DNA of 64,000 bases, taken from Notamacropus eugenii (lineage: Eukaryota; Chordata; Mammalia; Diprotodontia; Macropodidae). The stretch spans positions 134,244,750 through 134,308,749 of the forward strand of contig NC_092878.1 of NCBI RefSeq assembly GCF_028372415.1, given 5' to 3'. Position numbers and translations under genes: made by a program. Every line of letters begins with the position of its first letter. Within the stretch, counting starts at the first letter, position 1. Under the pieces are notes generated by a model. The model saw only the letters and a list, made by a program, of their open reading frames with translations. It searched no databases and was not told where the DNA came from. Positions 58,005 through 64,000 of this stretch are shown in pieces.

Positions 58005-59930
58005 AGTCAACCAACAAGGAATATAAATCAGTAGCATACACTCTTTTCTCCACTCCCCAAAATACTTCCTCCAGTTCTTCCAATGTCAGGAGGGGAAGAA
58101 TCAATTTCTCCTTGCTTCTTCCATTGGCTCATCATCATCATGGCAGGCAGGATATTAGAGAAGCAACTCTAGTAATTGATCTTGGAAGCCCTACTCTAGC
58201 ACTGTCAACAGCAATGAATGTACAGAGTCATGAAAACCTCTTCTCTGGAGAGAACTGCTTCTCAAGAACCAGAGGCTTAGAATTCTCAGATCAGGTCTTT
58301 CTTCATCTCCCTATATCTTTCTTCACTGCTTTTGGAAGTGGCATGTATAAAATAAAAGTTATGGGAAATGAAAGGTCACATGTGAGAAACAACCAAAATG
58401 TCAGTTTGCATGGCCTGTAACGTGCTTTACTTCTGGAAGTGACTTCCTGCCTTTACTCTTTCTACCTATGTATAATATGGTGTTTCCATTATCCAAACAA
58501 TGCCTCAAATTTGATCAAAATGACTCTCCATCTACTGACCACATAGCTTATTATGTGCCATGGTCTGTGGTGGGGGGTGAAGTAAGACAAAAATTCCCTT
58601 TTGTCCCTCAAGAACAATTTCCTTTCAGGGAAATAATTCTTCCTTAAATTACAGCTTTCTAACCACAGCTGTTAAAATAGCTCAAATATCAAACTATCCC
58701 ATTCAACTATATTAGCTCTTTTGGAGAGTGTGCCCATTTTTTTTTTTGCTAGTCACCCAGTAAAAACCTCTATAATTCATTTGAGAGCTTTATACTTCTT
58801 AGTGTGAACATATTGACATCAAATTATCTATGACTACATTCCTTTATTATATGATTTGAGGACAATCCTATCTCCCCTACACTTTTAAGCTAATTAAGCT
58901 TCTGTTGTCCTCAACTTCAGTCCACATACCATCATTCATAAATAATTTGAAAATTAGCATTTTTCCCACAAGGATATAGGTCTATCTGGTGGGCATGATT
59001 CCAAATTCATGGTTCCTCCATTGTAAAACGCAGAAATCATTTTGCAGTATTCTTGTAAGATGTCAGTTTCCTTGGTGCTCAGCAAGGTCTACACCCAAAG
59101 CCACAAAGAAAAGGGAAAAAAATCAAGTGTACCCAGTAGAGAAAATTGTTGGTCCATTCAGAGCTCCAAGAATATGTTGGGAAATGATAATCCAAATGGA
59201 GATCCGGACCAAAAGAAACAAACAAACAAAAATTCATCTTGGTCCTTGCAAAATGAAGAGTACCTGGCATATTTCCAATGAAGCTTTGCAACACATGGGG
59301 TTTTTCTGGTGTGTATCTACACTCCTCTCTTACTGGGACTAACAAGGTGCCTGAAAAATAGTTTTGCTAAGAAATTTTGGTGTTAATGGGACATACAAGT
59401 TATCAGATCCAAAGAAAGCTACTCTATATACTAATAATGAAAAGAAGAGACAGTTTAGCTATTTACAGATTAACAACAGAAGTTGGGTTTATTTTCATGT
59501 GGAGGGAACCTTAACACAGCTCACTTATTACCTATAGGAGAATCAGTTGAACTGATTGATGAGCAGAAAGAGACTGATAAGAATTTATCTCATTGGACTT
59601 CAAGCAAAAAGCAATGTCAGCCAGTTTTTCAAAGGTTATCTGGACCCAACATTGGCTCAGGAACAGATTATTTCAAATAATAATAATAAAAAAAAAAAAC
59701 AAATAACACTTAATGCACCTAACAACCAGCTGGAAATGATTGTACTCAGTGGTAGCATCTTTCCTACCTAACTTTTAGTTCTAGAGACTGCGAGGGTATA
59801 AAGATACCTCAATGAGTAAAATGACATTGTTATCCAACATAGACTAAATATAAATTTAGGCTTAAGAATGTGAGGCTGGAGTTCTGATTAGGACTATGAT
59901 AAGCCAGCACCAGCAACTGCTTGAGACAAA
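58005..59930. other. unassigned sequence
   Basis: About 1.9 kb with no named repeat. Open stretches at 58112-58420 (102 codons) and 58989-59342 (117 codons) have no domain, no clear splice sites and overlap other open frames, so I do not call them genes. An A-rich run lies at 59685-59701. Confidence 0.35.
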
Positions 59931-59934
59931 AGGA

Positions 59935-60170
59935 CAGTTTTGTTGTTGTTCAATCAGTTCATTCATTTCTGACTCTTCCTGACACCATTCGGGATATTTC
60001 TTTTGGCAATGATAATGAAGTGGCTTGCTGTTTCCTTCTCTAGCTCATTTTACAGATGAGGAAACTGAGGTAAACATGGTTAAATAAATCACTAGCAAGT
60101 GTGTGTGTTTGGTTTTGAATTCAGGTCTTCCTGGTTCCAGGCCCACTGGGACACCTCACTGCCCATAGGG
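59935..60170 (-). mobile_element. marsupial SINE, minus strand
   Basis: 'ttcattcatttctgactctt', 'gctgtttccttctctagctc', 'ttacagatgaggaaactgag' and 'aggtcttcctggttccaggc' are the reversed blocks of the family at 9289 and 17100. Confidence 0.85.
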
Positions 60171-61048
60171 ATGGATAGGTTCCATTAAAGCTAGAGCTAT
60201 TGGACTGAGGACAAGCCTGAGTTATGATGTTAATGATAGACAATGGACAAATGTAGGTGGAGAGCGATAATGATGTAAGATGTATGTTGTGTGCAATTTC
60301 ATAATTGATACTATTTCTGTTTCATTGGCATATTTGCCTGTTATCTATGTATGATTTGCTATTTTCCATTTGAATATATGCTACTCATTAAGTGTCCTGG
60401 TGTTATGTAGACCTACTGAAGATATTGATAATTTTATATATTATTTGCTTGGATAACTATGCATGTTCTACTATAGCTTTCTCAGTTCACAGCACATTTC
60501 ATTTCTTGACATTTTTTTTCACTGTGCCCCCAGGACAAAAATACCTAACAGTCCCATTTTTTCAAGTATGTAGTTGGAACCACTTCATAGGTCTTCATGT
60601 CCTAAAAATTCAGTATCCTTTTAAAAATTACACATAAATTGAAAAAAACATTATTCTTAAATAGCAATTATTTACTAATAGAATGTGCATCTGTTGGACC
60701 CTGCAAACTTCGCTGACCTTAAAATCAGATTGGACAACGCCATCCTCATTTCCTGTTTCACATTGATTTTAAATGTCTTCACTTTTTATCAGAGCCATCA
60801 CTGAAAAATCAGCTTTACAAAGATATAACATCACAAATGAGAAAGCTTGAGAAAGTACTGGCATATCCAGAGGGCTAAATTAACAAAAAAAAATATAAAA
60901 AGTGAAGAACACTATTACATCATGAAAGCAATGTAGAAAGTAGCAGATTACAGAGTAAACTAACACAAGTGGTATGGTGGTATCTAAGAAGGATCAGTTT
61001 TAAAGATTTAACATGATGCCTCTGATAGTTCACTGTGACTCACTTTGA

Positions 61049-61483
61049 GAGCCAACAGTGGTAGTAATTGAAGAATTTCATCCAGAATTTGGAAATATGG
61101 AAAATATGCCAAAACACATCATGCTTGAATTACTGTTGACAGCAAATGTTTACCAGGGAAGAAAATGTAAGGAAGGAGATTGCATTTCTCTCTCCCCATC
61201 CTCTACTGAAAAAATCAAACCAAAGCAGTTTCTTTCACCACAGTATTTGCTCACAGATGAGGAGGTTTGATGTATCTTCAAGGTGTTTGCAGCCTGGGAT
61301 CCCTTTACCAACTGTAACCTCTTTCAAATCTCAGTATTCATGACTACATTCTCTGACTGCATCATTTCAGTTGAAGTAGACGTTGGGATTAACTTCACCC
61401 TTGTCTACACAAATATCCAGGGATTTTTCTGGGAATTGAAGTCAAGAACAATAGAATATGGTTTATGGATGCCACTTTTTTAA
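61049..61483 (+). other. open frame interrupted by one TGA, unrecognised
   Basis: A single phase runs from just after a TGA at 61046-61048 to a stop at 61481-61483, broken only by TGA at 61268-61270. That gives 73 codons followed by 70. Translated pieces such as 'MLELLLTANVYQG' and 'SVFMTTFSDCIISVEVDVG' look protein-like but match nothing I know. It may be a decayed retrocopy or exon, or chance. No splice sites, poly(A) or conserved domain support a gene. Confidence 0.2.
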
Positions 61484-61753
61484 AGAAATTGCAGAAACTT
61501 TTGAAAATCTTCAAGACTTTCAGGATCACCTGTTCTCTATCTTATGTAGATCATTGTTAATTACAAGGGATTCACATCTATTAATTTCTTTAGTATACTA
61601 GGGAGTAACGCTTTTAAATCAGGCAACTTGAATTTACAAAGCACAACTCAATGCTTTTTTTCCTATTATTTTCTTGGGTTCCTATCATGGCTCCCAAGTC
61701 CACATTAACATTTTCTGCTATTCCTTCCCTTCCAAAGAGCTTTCTTCTTTGTA

Positions 61754-61797
61754 GACAAAAACAAAACAAAACAAAACAAAACAAAACAAAACAAAAA
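61754..61797. repeat. (AAAAC)n microsatellite
   Basis: About eight AAAAC units followed by a short A run. Confidence 0.97.
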
Positions 61798-62779
61798 AAG
61801 CAAAGTAACAGTTAAGTAGCTCTACTTTCTTTTTCCATTCTTTATTAATCTCATCTTTCCCAAAGGGTATCCCTTGACCCTTTTCTTTGTCCCAAAATAA
61901 CTTTTAAACATATTGTTTTGGTCAATAGTGCCCCTTAATATTTGGCAAATGAAAATATTCATAATTAACATCTAATCTCAGTAGACAGAAATGTCAAAAA
62001 TGTACAGATGGTGATCCTAACCTTTTGTATCTCAAAACATTTCAAAAATATTATTTTTAAGGAAGAAAGCTTGCTTTACTGATGTGATTTGTGAGCTCTG
62101 AACTCCCACAATAGCACTGTTTTGCAATCTCCTATTTTTAGGGGGTTAACAGTAATTCAGTTTTAATGAAGCTGCATATTATTTAAAACTCCGGTCACTG
62201 CTGAAAAACATTAACTTTCTACAATAACACAAGTGCATCGTATTTACAAATAACTGGAAGGTCATCAGACTGCTAGTTTTTTGTTTTTTTACAAGCATTG
62301 CAAGTCAACCCCTGTTAAACTAGTTGGAATCACATCCCCGCATTTCCCAAGAACTATATATAATGTAGATATGTAAATTTAAATAACTTATCTGCAGTTG
62401 GATACAATATAATGTTTTATTTGTTTTTACAGTATGTTTATGCAGTGAATGTTAAATCCTTTCCAGGTCATTTACTAAATTTAGACCATGACATTTGAGG
62501 ACAGTTCAAATGTTCTTGTTAATAATAGCAACATTAGAATGGATGTGAAGGTTAAAAATGCAAAGTCTGCATCTTTAGAATTTTCATGAATTAGGAATGA
62601 ACTTTCTCTGTCCCATATGACTGGTCCCTTCAGTGATGTAGATTACAGCCCATACTGTGCAAGTTCTATTCATATCTTTTCAGAAATTCCCAATAGGGAG
62701 ATGACATAATAAACTTAGTCTATTCTTTCTCAGGAGGTAGATGCCATTTTTTCTCATAAGTCCTTTGCAATTATCTTGG

Positions 62780-64000
62780 ATCACTGCATTGTTTGGAATA
62801 ACGATTCACAGTTGACCATCATACAGAATTGCTGTTACTCTATATTATGTGTCTGGTTCTGCTCACTTAACTTTGCATTTATATATATTTATGTATCTTT
62901 ATATATCTTATGTATATTTATATATCTTCCCAAGTTTTTTTTCTTTTCTTTTCTCAAATTATCCTGCCTTTTCATTTCTTATGGCACAATAGTATTCCAT
63001 CATAATAATATCACACAACTTGTTCAGCCATTGATGGGTATGCCCTCAATTTCCAATTCTTTTTCACCCCACAAAGCTCCTATAGATGTTTGTTTGTTTT
63101 TTGTACATGTAGGTCCTTTTTGTTTTTCCTATGATCTCTTTGGGATATTGTCCTAATTGTGGTATTGGTAGGTATTAGATTGCCCTTTGAAAATAATTCC
63201 AAGTTGCTTTTCAGAATGATTGTATCATTTTACAATTCTACCAGCAGCGCATTCCTGGATCAATTTGTCTATATCCCTTCCAACATTTGTGTAGGAGAGG
63301 AGACACCAACTATGCCATGGGACAGAGAGGAGCCACAGGAGCTTTGGGGCTCTGGTGTCTTCCAGGTTCCCTCATGATCTGGGCATCCAGAAGGACATAA
63401 ACAGGGACATAAGGGATTATTTAATTTTTTTTTTTATTTTTCTTAAGGGTGTTGCCGATGATGAGAGCACCAATTCCTACAGCACTCCCTAATTATTCTT
63501 CTTGCATGGGCAGTTGTGAAAGGGCATTCCAAATCCCATAGTATCCCCTAAATTTAGATGGGTGTCAATCAAGGTGCATACACCATGCACACATTCTGCC
63601 TAAGCCTCTGGAAGAGCTGCTCAAGGCATGCACAGAACTCCACCTTGTGCATTTCCATTCCCTAATTACTGATCAGTGCTCACTTGATTTATAGAGAAGC
63701 ACACCAAGAAGGCACTTTGCTACCAACAGCCTCACAAGTTTACATTATTTTAAGATTACAATATGCTCAAACATGGTGGAGATATTTACAACCCATGTGC
63801 CTGGGAACTGATATCCATGATCCTGGGAACAATTAGTTTGTTTATGGTCATGTATCCTGGTATCTTAAAAAGAAAATAAATCCACCTTACATACAATTTG
63901 CCATTTTCCTTCTCTGTCAAATCTGATAAATACAGGGTGGAATCTCAGGGTTGTTTTAATTTGCATTCCTATCATCAATAGTGATTTAGAACATTTTTTC
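62780..64000 (-). mobile_element. old L1 3' end, minus strand, split by a solo LTR
   Basis: 'gtctggttctgctcacttaa', 'ggcacaatagtattccatca', 'cttgttcagccattgatggg', 'tagattgccctttgaaaata' and, after the LTR, 'gttgttttaatttgcattcc' are the reversed L1 ORF2 3' end in continuous order. It runs off the window edge. The LTR at 63290-63895 interrupts it between two directly adjacent L1 positions. Confidence 0.88.
63285..63900 (+). mobile_element. solo LTR of an endogenous retrovirus, with 5-bp TSD
   Basis: Removing 63290-63895 restores a continuous L1 sequence with a single ATTTG, so the borders are well defined. The 606-bp insert begins TGTAGG and ends ATACA (TG...CA) and is flanked by ATTTG at 63285-63289 and 63896-63900. 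An AATAAA-type signal lies about 20 bp from the 3' end. No internal retroviral sequence remains, as expected after recombination between two LTRs. Orientation is inferred from the AATAAA position. A 5-bp duplication fits class III (ERVL-like) or some class I elements; I do not name the family. Confidence 0.8.

Larger units (their letters stand above)
60171..62775. other. unassigned sequence
   Basis: About 2.6 kb without named repeats other than the (AAAAC)n tract. It includes the interrupted open frame at 61049-61483 and a block at 62050-62470 of balanced, non-repetitive composition. Confidence 0.35.

Noticed and set aside
58112..59342. Two frames of 102 and 117 codons as candidate exons
   Set aside because: No domain, no consistent splice sites and no similarity I recognise; kept as unassigned sequence.

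Overview
The window looks like intergenic or intronic DNA from a marsupial (metatherian) genome. It is AT-rich and packed with microsatellites. Its repeats are interspersed families typical of therian mammals (MIR, L2, L3/CR1-type LINEs, hAT relics) plus families I associate with marsupials: a tRNA-like/CORE SINE whose 3' half reads 'ctggagaaggaaatggca', marsupial-type L1 3' ends, and a HAL1-like ORF1-only element. No intact host protein-coding gene, exon with convincing splice context, tRNA, rRNA or CRISPR is visible. Family names come from remembered consensus patterns, not a database search, so fragment boundaries are approximate (often plus or minus 20-50 bp).

Layout. 1-11.9 kb: old LTR-like fragments, a hAT-type relic, a long reversed L2 with a MIR inside it, MIRs and two marsupial SINEs. 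11.9-15.9 kb: an L1 split by another, internally deleted L1. 16-21.2 kb: SINEs, an L1 5'UTR retrocopy with its own poly(A), a ~470 bp polypyrimidine microsatellite and a marsupial repeat. 21.2-25 kb: mostly unassigned sequence with a MIR and a hAT MITE. 25.1-28.4 kb: a fossil L3/CR1 LINE and an old L1 3' end. 28.8-31.85 kb: a nearly complete HAL1-like element (5'UTR, ORF1, 3'UTR, no ORF2). 32-43.1 kb: L2, SINE, MIR and L3 pieces in otherwise unassigned DNA. 43.3-46.6 kb: a processed HSPA8 (HSC70) pseudogene split by a 5'-truncated L1. 47.2-49.6 kb: an old L1 carrying a SINE. 52.2-55.3 kb: a 5'-truncated L1 with recognisable reverse transcriptase. 55.3-58 kb: L3 and L2 pieces, a probable LTR and large tetranucleotide arrays. 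58-62.8 kb: mostly unassigned. 62.8-64 kb: an old L1 interrupted by a solo LTR with clean 5-bp target duplications.

The window therefore records layered retrotransposition rather than a set of cooperating genes. Several insertions can be ordered in time by nesting: HSPA8 retrocopy then L1; old L1 then solo LTR; L1 then L1; L1 then SINE; MIR then SINE; L2 then MIR. L1-type machinery plausibly mobilised the HSPA8 transcript, the HAL1 and the SINEs. I found no clear candidate for a new biological system. The most notable items are the HAL1-like element, the split HSPA8 retrocopy, the newly delimited solo LTR and the 5'UTR-only L1 retrocopy.
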